The position numbers and the translations under genes were made by a program. A stretch of DNA of 64,000 bases from Brachionus manjavacas. Its lineage: Eukaryota > Rotifera > Eurotatoria > Ploima > Brachionidae. Location: assembly GCA_019054805.1 (NCBI GenBank), contig JAHQIY010000022.1, forward strand, positions 248,001 through 312,000, read 5' to 3'. The notes beneath the pieces are model-generated. The model searched no databases, was not told where the DNA came from, and saw only the letters and a program-made list of their open reading frames with translations. The stretch's first letter is position 1, and each line of letters opens with the position of its first letter. This document shows positions 48,033 through 59,954 of the stretch, in pieces.

Positions 48033-51000
48033 TTATTTTCTAACAGATTGGGCTCTTTGAGGAGCGGAACTTCCTGCTCTCGTTTGTTCTCTCTAAAAAA
48101 ATAATAAAATTACACAATCTTTCTTCTTTAATGTTATCATACTTGTGGAGAGTTTGTTCTGGCTTGCGAAACAGAGTTGCGATTCTTAGCTCTCTGCTTA
48201 TTCAACATATTCTCAGCTTGTCCGGCTCTTTCTTCTGCATCCTCCAAATCATGCTGAGCTTTTCTGAATTTAGCTAAATTAATTGCTGCTAATTCTTCCG
48301 CTTCCTCTATTTGTCGCTTATAAACTTTTAGTTTATTTTGCAACTTATCAATTAGATCTTGTAATCTAGCTTGATTTTTTCTATCTTCCTCTGACTGATT
48401 AGCCAACTCTTTCAATCTTCTGTCATTCTTTTTGACTTCTTTCAAGGTCTCTTGATGGCGACGCTGTTCATTTTCTATTTCCTCTTCCAATTCGTGAATC
48501 TTTTAGTTAAATAAAACTTGAAAACGAAAAAATAAGAAGAATGACAAATTTTACTCGTTGTTCCAATTTTTGGATTATTCGCTTTCCACCTTTAAGAGCA
48601 TTTGATTCAGCTTGATCAAGTCTGATTTGCAAATCCCTTGTTTGCAATTCTAACGCCTTCCTCAATTTTTCTACATTCGAAACATGTTCCTGTTCTACTC
48701 TCAATTCTTCAGCCAATCGAGAAGCGTCTAAAGTCGCTGTTTTTACTCTATCTTCTGAATTTTTCAGCTCAATTATAGCTTCATCTAGATCTGATTGTAA
48801 AGACGATAAATCGCTCTCCAATTTTCTTTTTAAAGCTCCCAAGCTTGATTTTGAAGCATCTAATTCGCTGATTCTATCAGCAGCATCGTGTAAATCATTT
48901 TCGGCAGCTTTTCTGGCCTTTTCGGCTTGATCTAAAGCGCTTCGTACTTCTTCAAGTTCGCTTTCTAAGAGAATTACCCGTCTTTCGGCATGGGCAACAC
49001 ATTCCCTTGCTTCTTCACGCTTTCTTACTTCGTCATCAATTTGAGATTGCATTTCGGTGATCGATTGTTGCAATTTCTTATTTGTTTTTTGTAAGTCCGC
49101 ATTTGCTCTATTTGAATGATCTAATGAAATTTCCAATTCATTAATATCTGTTTCTAATTTCTTTTTTTGTCTTATAGCTTCAACTTTTCCCTTGGTTTCA
49201 GCCTCTAGACTTGCCTGCATAGATTCCAATGCTCTCTGGTGATTGCGTCTTGTATTTTCAAACTCTTCCTCTTTTTCATGTAAACGACGGTCGATTTCTT
49301 GTCTGACTTGACTCAACTCTAACTGAGCTCTTAATACTTTAGCCTCTTCTTGCTCGAGACAAGATTCAAGCTCTTCTAAAGCTGCTTGCAATTCATCTTT
49401 CTCAGCTTCAATTCTTTTTCGTGACTTTTCTAATTCATGAACTGATTTTCCACCATCAGATAATTGAGACATCAGGTCTTTGAGTTCATCAGCTAAATTT
49501 TTGTTCTCACGCTTTAACGATTCAATCGTTTCACTGCTTTGATCAAAATGTGTCTTTAATTTGAACAATTCAGTCGAATATTGACGTGCCTCTTTTTGTG
49601 AACTATCAAGTTCTTGTGTTATATCTTCGCATTTCTGTTTCCATTCACCAATTAATTTGTCAAATTGCTTTTGTTTCTTTTCCATAGCAGAAGAGTTTGA
49701 ATTTGCACGCTCAACATCAACCATTAAATCCTCAACTTCGCATTGAAGTTTTTGCTTTGTCTTTTCTAGACTACTACATTTTGCTAGTGCCTGTTCAACT
49801 TGTTCTTCAGCCTCATTTAATTTTGCAGCTAGCTTTCTCTTTGCTTCTTCGAGTTCTTCAGCTCGAGCTAGACCTTCAGTTTCATATTTTGATCTCCACT
49901 GTTGTAAATCACCATTCAAATTAGATAATTGCTTTTGTAGGTCAGCTTTAGCCTCACGTTCTTCTTCGCATTGTTCTTTAGCTTGATCCAAATCGGTGTT
50001 TAAATTTCGCAATTGCTGAGTGAGTGATGACTTAGCGCGTGACTCTTCTTCTGCATTTCGTTTTGCTTCTTCGATTTGAGACTGAAGTTGCTGTTTAGTT
50101 TTACCAAAGCTACTTATTTGACTTTCTAAGTCTTCTATTTGTTGAATCAAATTGGAATTTTCAGACTGAAGACGTCCTTTTTGAGAGTTTAATTCATTGT
50201 TTGCACGCGATGATTCATCTAACTTGGAGGAAAGCTCTTGCAATTGTAATTCGAGTTGTTTGACTAATTTCTCAACATTAGCCTAGAATATGGATATTTA
50301 ATTGGGGATTATGCCAAATAAGTTTAATTTATTTTTTTACTTTTGACTTGTTCGCTTGTTCAGTTTGAACTTTTGCATCATCTACTTCGGTTTTAATAAG
50401 TTGCTTGTCTTTTTCCAATCTTAAGAAATGAGTTTGTAGACTCTTTAGATTTTTTTATTAGAATACAAATGTTTACTTATTTTTAGCCTTTTGTAACTGA
50501 TCGATTTGCTCACCCATTTCATTGACTGCATCTTGATGTTTCTTTCTCAACTGAGCTGCAGTTGCTTCATGCTGCAAATTAGCTTCCTCAAGATCACGTC
50601 TCAACTTTAATAGCTCTGCTTCTCGTTTTTTGTTCAAATCTATTTGAGCAGTTCTAGCACCACCAGCTTCTTCTAGGCGTTCATTTAACTCTTCCAGTTC
50701 TCTTGACAAGTCGGCTCTTTGCTTTTCCGTTTTTGCTTTTGACTGACGTTCGGTTTCAATTTCTTCTTCAGCTTCTTCCAAACGTTTTTGTAATTCTTTT
50801 ATTTTCTTTTGCATACTTGTTGAGTGGCCATGTTCTTCTTCTACTTTCGAATTCAATTGATTAATTTCAGTGTCTTTTCTTCTTAAGTTGTCCTCTAAAT
50901 CTTTTTTGAGTCTGTCGATTTCTTCAATTTGAGATTGAGCATTCTTCAAGTCTGATTCTAATTTCCTTTTCGCTTTATCAAGGTCGGCTCTAGCCTTTTT

Positions 51001-54000
51001 CTCTCTTTCTAAATTGTCCTCAGTTTCATCCAGTGTCTGCTCTAATTTGCTCTTTACTTTATTCAAGTGATTTACTTTGTCTTCTTCTTGTTGCACTTGT
51101 TCAACTGTTTTGGCATTTGCCTCTTCTAGGCGTTTTTTTCGCGACCCAATTTAGCAATAGTTTCGTCTTGACGAGCCATTTCATCCTGCAATTTGTGTAT
51201 TTGATTATCTTTTGACTTATTTTCTGAATCCGATTTACTCAATTTGGTCTTGAATTCATCAACGTCTCGCTTCAAATCACTGATTTCTTGTTCCAATTTT
51301 TTCTTTTTAGAACTTAAATCACTCGAACTAGATTCTTGTTGTGATAATTTCTCTTCAATTTCCTTGATTTGAGTTTCCAAGTCGGATTTTTGCAAGACCA
51401 ATTTCTGAATCCTTTCTTCTGAATTTCCATTATTGTCTCTTTCTGCTTGCAATTGGGTATACAATTCGTTTTTCTCTTTTAATAGCTTTAAATTTGTTTC
51501 TTCTAATTCTTTTCTCAGTTTTTCCTCTTTTTCGAAATTTTCTTTAAGTTGAATCATTTCTTCTTCTTTGGCTTTCATTTCATCCTCCTGTCTCGCCACA
51601 GACAATAATGGCTTTACTTTAGTGTACAATTTCCACCACGACCAATTTCTCAATGAAAGATAAGCCTTTATATTTCGTTGCAAAACAGAGAGAGCTAATC
51701 GTTGGTCGAGCATTACTTTATATTGCTTTTTCATGCTATACATTCTGATATGATTTTGCAACATACAGATGATCTTAGAAATAGCCGCATCCCTAAGCTC
51801 TTCCAAGTGACCCAATACACCGGCTCTAAAGAAAACTTTGGTGTTACCAAGTCGATACAAGTCTTCACCGAGTGCAATGTCTTTTAAAATTAAACCGGTT
51901 GCCTTAATGGCATCAATGAAACCTTTTGGAACGGCATTTGGAGCCAAAATGCTATATCGTTGCTTGAACTCGGCAAACATCATTCTGTTTGGAAAGCCTT
52001 TTCGGCAAATACGAATGCCTTCCAACACACCATTACACTTCAATTGATGCATAACTAAATGAGGGTCCAAAATTCCACCAGTTTTAACTTCATTTGGAAT
52101 AATACAACGAACAAAGTGAGGATGAGTTTGCTTCAAAGTGTTCATCAGCTTGTTCAATTGTTCTCTATGACTTGCTGAGATCGATTGCATACTGCCACCT
52201 TTTTTGGCTTTTCCTTTTTCTTCCTCTTGTCCCATTTCTTTATACAATTTAGCCAAAACAGCATTAGTCTTACTTGTCTTGAACAATGTGGCTACAGTAG
52301 CATTGATGGGATCTTTGTTCTTTTCTAGCCATCCAGTAACACTATAGGATACTGTGCCGGCATAATGGTGCAAATCAAAATGAGCTTCGGCTTTGCCTTT
52401 GGATGGTTTTGGTTTACCGAAATTTGGGTGCTTGCCCAAATGTTGAGCATACAATTTCTCCTGAAAGGTCTTGTCTGTAGCCTTTGGCACAATACATTCC
52501 TCTTCAAGAATTGACAATAAGCCCATAGGCTTTTCAATCAAATCAATACAAGCTTGCAAGTCCATTCCAAAGTTGATCATTTCCCATTGAATGCCTTCTT
52601 TTTGTACTCTTCCTGTTCCAAAACAAACATGTGATGATTGAAAAACTGCTGCAATCTTTCATTGGTATAATTGATGCACAATTGTTCAAAGCCATTGTAA
52701 TCGAAAATCTCAAAGCCAGCAATATCTAGGACACCGATGAAAAACTGTCTCTTTGTTTTTACGTCTAAAGTTTCATTGACTCTATCTACTAGCCATTGAA
52801 AGAGACGCGAGTAGATAGATTTGGACAAAGCACCAATTGAGTTGATTACTTGATCTTTGTTCTGACCTTTGTTCACGTACTCATTACCAACCTTAATTCT
52901 CGGCTTTAACAAGCCTTTGATCAAATCAGCGCATTCGACGCCCAATAGATGGGCCACTTTTTCACACTCTTCAGTTCCGTCAGTTTCAGCTTGTTCCTCT
53001 CTTGGTCTTTGCTTCCATTTTGAATTACCCCAATGCATTATAGCACCAGTGGCCTTGAACAAGTCTAGTTTCTCTTGAGCACTAAAGTTCAACACATCGA
53101 AAGCCTCATCAGTAGCTTTCATTTCTTCTGCATCATCCACATTGTCAATAGTCAACATACCTTGAGCAACAAAGAAGTATTTTGATGGATCGGCCTCGAC
53201 CAATAAATCACCTTTTTAAATTAGTATAAAAATTTGTTGGATTTTTTTTGTTAGATTTAAATAAATTCTATTACTATGATACTTCGGATACTCCTTGGCT
53301 AGTAATTGATAGAAGATATGATAATTTCTTTCAGCAGGTTGTTGAAATGTAACTCTAGACTTTTCAAGCAAATATGATTCAATATCAGCACCAGCAATTT
53401 TGCCAGTTGGACCAAAATGAATACGAATAAATTTACCCTTTTTTTTAAATCAATTAAATTACAAAAGACAATAAAAAAAAGAAAAATTGTAAACTTACGA
53501 AACGCGAAGAATTGTTGTTACGAGTTGTCTTGGCATTACCATAAGCCTCTAATACCGGATTTGCTGACACAATTTGATCTTCTAAATTGGCTTCTTTTTT
53601 CTTCAATTGTTTGAAAATAAATAAATTAATTATCTTGATTTTTAAATTTTTTTTTCTAATTTACGCCATCATCTTTTTTGGCAGCAGCTGAGCCAGTGCA
53701 AGCAACAAAAGCAAAGTATTGAATGACTTTTTTTGTGTTTTCAGTTTTACCAGCTCCGGATTCACCTCTATTTGTTTAGTCACAAAAACAATTAAACCAA
53801 GTAGATCAAAGAAATAGAATTTATCAAAAAAATTTATCAAAAAATTTTTTCAAAATAATTTATCAAAAAAATTGATTTTATTAAAAATTAACTTACGTAA
53901 TGAGCATAGATTGATTTTCTCTGTCTACTAACATACTAGCATAGGCATTGTCAGCAATCGAATACAAATGTGGCGGAACCTCGTTCTTTTTCTTGCCACG

Positions 54001-54425
54001 ATACAAATCAACCATTTTCATGGTGTACACAGGCAAACGCTTGTATGGATTAATGACCACACAAAATAGACCAGAATAGGTGTAAATCAACCAGCTCATG
54101 TAACGAGTTCTTAAATTGTGTAAAATTGAAGCGTCATTCAAATAAGTCAAGTCGGCCATATCTTCGCATTTTTCGAACTTCGGCGGGTTCATCTGCTGCA
54201 GGTCATCTTTTTTTACTGTAATTGTTTCTCCTTTCGAAGTCTTTACACTGACTTGATCTCCTTTTTCGCTCTGAACCTCACATGCCAAAAATCCTTCTTT
54301 TTGTCAGCAATCCAAAAGTTTTTTCCATCAAATGGCTGAGACTGGGCCTTGATTTTTTCCGCTTGTGGCACAAGTAGATATTTGAGAGATTCGACAATCT
54401 CTGGATCATTCAAATTACCAAGCAT
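48033..54425 (-). pseudogene. Muscle myosin heavy chain, copy C (inverted, frame broken as written)
   Basis: The same nine-exon layout on the minus strand; exon 1 is 54,425-53,897 and the last exon ends in the TAA at 48,035-48,033. Three breaks are visible: the A-run in DKKEGF one short (54,298-54,302), the run in EYKKEG one short (52,599-52,603, the same state as copy B) and the run in REKKRLEE one short (51,131-51,137). In addition the FDGK run is one whole codon shorter than in B. Where B differs from A by substitution (Thr/Arg, Ala/Gly), C agrees with A; where A has its TAA, C agrees with B. Rod exons 6-9 are fully open. Transcription would run towards copy B, tail to tail. Confidence 0.9.
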
Positions 54426-54495
54426 AATTAGACTTTTTTTCCTTTTTTTTGTTTAACCACAAAAAGATGTTCGATTCTATTTATTTCTGCGCAAC

Positions 54496-54503
54496 TATTT
54501 ATA
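54496..54503 (-). promoter_or_regulatory. TATA box, myosin copy C
   Basis: TATAAATA on the minus strand in the same context as copies A and B. Confidence 0.7.
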
Positions 54504-55212
54504 CCTTGGAGCCACGAAAAGAAATATTAGTGTTAAGATATGAATTTAGATAGCAGCAAATAGAATTTGTTCGAATGAAATTCACCAAAGAGCTCAGTAT
54601 ATCAGTAATTAACTAAATGGGTTTTAATTGTTTTATTCTGTATTAAATTACTAATCGTTTTGAAACAAATTTATTCTATTTATTTTTTTCATTACTTTTT
54701 TAAAGCAAAAAGATTTAGATTTTTGTTTCTTCTTAAGGAATTGTTATAAACCTAGATAAACAGCCAACAAAAAATCTACTGATAATTTTTTTTTTTTAAC
54801 CAAAAGTTAATTTTAAAATTTTAAATTTTAAATTTTGGCAAAACATGTTTTTAACATATCAAGGAAATCCAATAAAGAATTATTAAATTTTAAAGTCTTT
54901 TCAAATTAACTGGCAAAAATTAAAACGCAAATTTTTTTTTTTAAATAGAGTTTAAATACAAAACTTGGAAATTAAATTTTGTTCACATATTCCAAATATA
55001 CTTTAGCATCAAATTTATTAAATTATGTCTTTTTGTCAAAATAGATTTTAGCTGACCAAATTTCTTTCTTGATAGTATAATTAGAATTTCTTTCGTTCAT
55101 TACTATTAACATTTTTTAAATGGATAAATTGAAGTTTATTGTCAAATTTTGATGATCAAGTTCTTAACTTATCGTCAATTTTTTAGATAAGTTTTGAGCT
55201 TGACCATTAGAT

Positions 55213-55480
55213 GTTTAAGCTTTTTAATTAAAAAAATTAAATGCAAAGTTTCATTTTCACCAGTAGCATTATTAAAATATATCAAAGTCTTGTGCACTTT
55301 TCTGCATGCATAAATTTTTGTGCATAGATTTGCAGAAAATAAAAAATTGGGAATATTATTTCCCCACAATCAAAAGCTTTTTTCCCACAAATCAAAGTCT
55401 TTTCAACAAAATTTTTTTTAAAAAATATTTCAGCAAAAAATAAAATTTAACAAAAATTTCTTTTATTTTGAATAAAATAT
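55213..55480. other. Extra block present only upstream of copy C
   Basis: About 265 bases (TTTAAGCTTTTTAATT ... TTTCTTTTATTTTGAATA) interrupt otherwise collinear homology with 36,236-36,250. No inverted ends or ORF recognised. Either an insertion in C or a deletion in B. Confidence 0.55.
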
Positions 55481-55734
55481 GAATAAAATAGTATTTAAAT
55501 GTATTTTGAAAATGAAGAAAAGTGAATTTTAATCTTTTCGATCACTAAAATTTTTTGGATTTTTGAAAAAAAACATTTTTGATTTTTAAAAACTTTTTAT
55601 TTTGTTTATTTAAAGATTATCAATAAATGAATAATGATTAAAAAAAATAAAATAAAATTTTTACTCAAATTAATACCAAAGAAAGTTAAGGTAGAAAAAT
55701 GTGTACATGAAATAAAAATCTTGCCATCTGTCAG

Positions 55735-56080
55735 CTAAAATAGTACGTTCTCCGTTCGGCTTGTTTGGAAAATGATCACCACCTATAAGGTCTTTCAATG
55801 CTAAAAAATGGGCACTAAACACTCATTTAATGTAAAATTTACAATTACAGCTCAATGTATCAATGTTTATTTCATATTCACCTTTGAATTTATAACTATT
55901 ATCTGGTAAACATCTTGTAATATTCCCATTTAGCCAAGGATTTTTGAAAATTTAATCACTCTTTTTGCAGACCAAGCGTCAACTTTAAAATTTTCAAAAA
56001 TTACTAATTTATTAGCTATCCACTTGACATTTTTAATTTTCAAAATACATTTAAATTGTGTTGATAAGTCTTTGAAGTGT
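55735..56080 (-). pseudogene. MULE transposase SWIM-region fragment upstream of copy C
   Basis: Minus strand: VDAWSAKRVIKFSKILG, a frame change, NGNITRCLPDNSYKFKGEYE, INIDTLSCNCKFYIK, a stop, then the SAHFLALKD half. It extends further 5' than the piece near copy B, showing that B's flank is the truncated version. The SWIM third ligand is Ser here as well. Confidence 0.6.
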
Positions 56081-56865
56081 GTGGAAAAGATTTTTTATTT
56101 TTGGGAATAGGTAGACCCAAAAAAATTCTATTTAACATTGAATATTTACTTTGAATATATATTTCTAATAAAAAAATTTTAAATTAAAAAAATACTATTT
56201 ATTTTTCTTCGTATTGAATTATAGTTAATTTAATTATTTTATTTTTAAATAAAAAATATGTGAACAGTAATTGCTGGGCAAGGTCAGAATATTCGGCTTC
56301 AAGTGAAAAAGATTAGCAAAAAAATCATTTATGAGATTTTTTTAAATCAATTTAATAAATGCATTCAATATTTTTTTCAATTAAAATATATTGATTAGAT
56401 TTCCATCAGGTTGAAAATCTTTATTTAAATTAAAAATTTCCATAATGAAAAAATATGATAGTTTATAAAAGTTAATATCAAATAACAAATGAACAAAATA
56501 ATTAATCAGTATTTTGATTTTAATCTTCGAAAAAAATTAAAAATAAAATTATTCAAAATAAATTTCAATTTGATCTCAATTTTTTGATAAAGAAAGAAAA
56601 TTTTTACCCGTAAGAGTTTGAACAAAAAATCTAAAAAGTCATTTATTCTTTTGGCCTGGTTCGATTCCCATCAAATGCAAATTTTTTAATTCTAAATTTA
56701 TTTTTCAAACAAGATCTCTCTAATTTAGCACTCCTTTATTAAAGCCAATAAAATTTTAATTTTTAAAACTTTAGCTTCCTAGCTAAATCATCACTAGAGA
56801 CGTAACAGTCTTTTGTTCATAATCTTTCTCTCAATAGCTAATTCAATTTAGCTTTTTCTCTTAAA
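56081..56865. other. Upstream region of the coiled-coil gene
   Basis: AT-rich; no gene. A lone B-box-like GGTTCGATTCCC at 56,658 has no A box in range. The final 90 bases are less AT-biased (CATCACTAGAGACGTAACAG) and probably include the 5' UTR. Confidence 0.4.
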
Positions 56866-58335
56866 ATGGCGGATAAATTGGCTATAAAAGTATCTTTACA
56901 TGAAAGTATGGACTACATCAAAAATGAGAATTCCTCGGCTAATGTTAAGTTTCAAGAGCACTTAGCCAACATAGAGAGTAAATTAGCCGAGTACAACATA
57001 GATTTGGAAAATGAGAGACAAGAACATGAGGAAAATGTGAAGAAATTCCGCGCTGAACTGACGAACAAGCAGGGTGAAGTGGACGCACTAAGGGCGAGAA
57101 TTAAAATTTTAGAAGATAGTGGCAGATCTAAGTTTAGCTCATTTGACGGTCTAGAAAATTGTTTCAATAGCTTAGGTGATTTGTTCGAAAAAGAAAGCTT
57201 GTTTGATTTAAGAAAAAAAATCTTCCTTTATGAAAAAGATATTCATGAACTAAAGACCAAAGTTTTTCAATCGGAAATAAGAAATAGAGGCCTACTCGAA
57301 GACCTCAATTTGTATAAAGATAAAGTAAAGACAATTGCATTGGAAAATAAGCAGATTAAGACTCAAAAAGATGAAATTTTGAAAAAATTAAATGAAATGT
57401 CTTCACCGAAAAGCCTGGACAGTACCTCTATAATTAATTGTGACAGTGATTTTGACAGGTCAGCAGCAAAAGGTATAAAAATTTTCAAGATTTATTTTTT
57501 TTAGTTTTCTTAATTATTTCTAGTCTTTAGTAGATCAATAAAAAAATTTTACGTAAAACCTTTTATTGAGTACAATCATCCTGATTTTAAAACAAATGAG
57601 CCAATTACGGGCAATATTAACATGCCTAATGAAATTTCAAAAATAATTTCGACTGAAAGTTTTTCGTCTATAGGCAACAATGACAAAACCATGAGGCTTT
57701 CGTTTGACCGATTCAAAACTATTTCTGAAAACGAATTCGAAAAGCAAGATCAAGAATCGTTTCATTCCGAATCAATTAAAAACTCGCACAAGCTAGACAT
57801 TTTACAAACAAGGAACGAAATGAATAAAATCCAGTGGGAAAACTCGCACAAACAGGCTTTGTTGGACGAAAAAACAGATTATATCAAGAAAATTGAAAAT
57901 AGCTACAACACTATGGCAAAAGAAAACCAAAGTTTGAGGCGAAATTTGTACAGCTCAATGCAGCTTTTGAATTCTAAAGTCAGAGAATGCGATGCCTTGA
58001 AAAGTGAATTATCTTTAAATAAGAAAAAAATACTCGAATGCGAAAGTATTTCAAAAGGTGACCTTTTTGATAAAATTAACAATATATTTTTCACCGCTAA
58101 TGTTAAGTTTCAAGAGCACTTAGCCAACATAGAGAGTAAATTAGCCGAGTACAACATAGATTTGGAAAATGAGAGACAAGAACATGAGGAAAATGTGAAA
58201 AAATTCCGCGCTGAACTGACGAACAAGCAGGGTGAAGTGGACGCACTAAGGGCGAGAATTAAAATTTTAGAAGATAGTGGCAGATCCAAGTTTAGCTGTG
58301 TTGAGGGCTTAAAAAAAAGACGTCTACAGTTTTGA
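56866..58335 (+). CDS. Coiled-coil protein of unknown function with a duplicated segment
   Basis: Two exons, 56,866-57,472 and 57,524-58,335, with a 51-base GT-AG intron and matching phase, giving 472 residues. The start MADKLAIKVS follows TCTTAAA at the first ATG of the open frame. Most of the chain is charged helix with heptad character: residues about 25-90, 105-180 and 300-410. A 67-residue block (ANVKFQEHLANIESKLAEYN, DLENERQEHEENVKKFRAEL, TNKQGEVDALRARIKILEDS) appears at residues 25-91 and again near the C-terminus, encoded by 202 bp that differ at only two positions I could find. The second copy begins abruptly after a hydrophobic INNIFFT stretch and is followed by only a dozen residues. 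No signal peptide, membrane span or known domain. A cytoskeletal or centrosomal scaffold is possible; I do not recognise the family. Confidence 0.65.
56938..57139 (+). repeat. Intragenic duplicated coding block, copy 1
   Basis: 202 bp starting GCTAATGTTAAGTTTCAAGA and ending AAGTTTAGCT, in the first exon of the coiled-coil gene. Confidence 0.9.
58096..58297 (+). repeat. Intragenic duplicated coding block, copy 2
   Basis: Same 202 bp in the second exon, same frame. The two differences seen (GTGAAG/GTGAAA and AGATCT/AGATCC) are both synonymous. Confidence 0.9.
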
Positions 58336-58869
58336 TGATTTGCTAAAAAAATTTTACAAATTTTTTTTTCTAATTCATTTTTCAAAATTTCAAGTTTCTA
58401 TTTATTTTGAGAAAAAATTCGAAATTTGCTCAAAAAACTATATGCATTTTTAGATAAAAAATAAATTCCATTGATTTCAATGAAGAACATTTATTTCATT
58501 AATAAATTTTAATCTTCCTTGTCGCAAACTTTTTTTTATCAGTTGTAGAAAAAAGTGTAGATATTATATTAACTTTTTTCCAGTTTGAAATAAACAGTCA
58601 GCTAAAAAAAATATTTTTTTTTAATATATAGAAACACTCCAGACTAAATATTTTCTTGATTATTTGAAATTTTATTTTGAAAAGTCTTATTCTAATGAAT
58701 TAATCCATTGTAAAGAATATTTTTATGCTTAATATGGCAAAAATTATGGATTTAAATTAAAAAAATCGCAAAAATATGTGTTCTCGTCATATTTTTGTAA
58801 AAAAAGATTTTTCCGCTTTCATTTAGTTTATTTTTTTTTAAGGTGAAATTGCATATTTTTTGGTAATTA
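58336..58869. other. 3' flank, AT-rich
   Basis: No gene. AATAAA-type motifs at 58,456-58,466 could serve as the poly(A) signal of the coiled-coil gene. Confidence 0.35.
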
Positions 58870-59610
58870 TTAGTAATAGTAATCACTGCAACTTAGAGAA
58901 AGTCCAAGCAAATCTCTAGTAAGCTATAGATCGTATCATTGTGATCCAAGCGTCAATCTTTAAAGCTGCACTTACAATTTCGTTTGGCAACTTATTCCAA
59001 ACACCAACAACTCTGTTTGTAAAATAATTATACCTCTGACTTCAATTTGCTACACTTTCTCATACCAAATTTTTGGAGTTTCTTCTAAGATAATCTTTTA
59101 CTTTCAGGCCTGGTGTTTAAGCTGTAGTTAAAACCTTTTCTGAAATTCACAATCTCCATTTTGTTCACTAGCTTGAACATTAGATCTCCACGTATCCTTC
59201 TTTTTTTTAAACTTGGTAATTTCAGTCTAAATAGCCGTTGTGGTTACTCCAAATCTGCAAGCTCAGGTACTAACTGAGTCGCCCTACGCTACTCTTTTTC
59301 GATCCCGTTTATATCTTTTTCTTAATAAGGACACCTTTAGCTGATGGCATATTCCAAATGATGGCAAATGAACAGTATAGTAACCCTAACCCATTTTAAG
59401 TCGCTTTGGATATAAATACCTAAGCCGCTTTCGCAAACAGAGTTGCTTAGCGGTTTTGAATCGATAGTGTAATCGATTCTTGGGTACATGTTGTCAATTA
59501 GGATCAATATTCAGTAAAGTAGATCAGTCTCTTGACCATCTACATATGTTGTCTAAATCCAATTGTAGACCAAGGATCGAGCTGAAATTCTTGATAACCG
59601 ATATAATTTT
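58870..59610 (-). pseudogene. CR1/L2-like LINE, ORF2 C-terminal part
   Basis: Minus strand, several frames: QLDLDNICRWSRD, IDYTIDSKPLSNSVCESGLG, IYIQSDLKW, IWNMPSAKGVLIKKKDING, IEKE.RRATQLVPELADLEY, RLFRLKLPSLKKRRIRGDLM, FKLVNKM and NRVVGVWNKLPNEIVSAALK. These are the successive conserved blocks of the CR1/L2 C-terminal domain (QL..DLD.I..WS, LGI.I.SDLKW, LEK.QRRATKL, RRRRGDLI..FK, NRVV..WN.LP..VV). A deletion separates SDLKW from the next block and the frame changes repeatedly, so it is an old, dead copy. Confidence 0.75.
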
Positions 59611-59954
59611 TTACTAGTTATCTTACTACTTATTATTTTACTTAACATTATCTTAATTTAAGTTTTTAAACTATGAATTAAAACCTTAAAACAATCAAAA
59701 TTTCTAAATTTTATTCGGTAAAATATCAATAATAGGTGCTAACCTTAATGGTGAACTGTGATTTTCGTGAGCTACAGTTCCAAAAAAATTTTAGTTTATT
59801 GATATCAAAAAAAAATTTTCGAAACCAAAAGTTTATTTAATAAAATATAATTTAAAAAAATCAATCAATTAATCTTTCAATCAATAAGTATCTACTAATT
59901 AAAAATCTAATGTTTATATTTTTTATGACTTTTACTTTTACGAAGCCTTACCCC

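Larger units (their letters stand above)
47430..55900 (-). repeat. Inverted arm C of the myosin palindrome
   Basis: Reverse complement of about 35,835-44,150. Compared with B it lacks about 110 bp near 47,465 (the stretch equivalent to 32,150-32,262) and has about 265 extra bases at 55,213-55,480. Its left end joins unit B without spacer at 47,430. Confidence 0.85.

Noticed and set aside
25204-54425. The three myosin copies as distinct isoforms
   Set aside because: Introns, UTRs and flanks are as similar as the exons and coding differences are almost only A-run lengths, so there is no sign of divergence in function.
56655-56672. GGTTCGATTCCC as part of a tRNA gene
   Set aside because: It matches a B box, but no A box or cloverleaf can be built from the preceding 80 bases.
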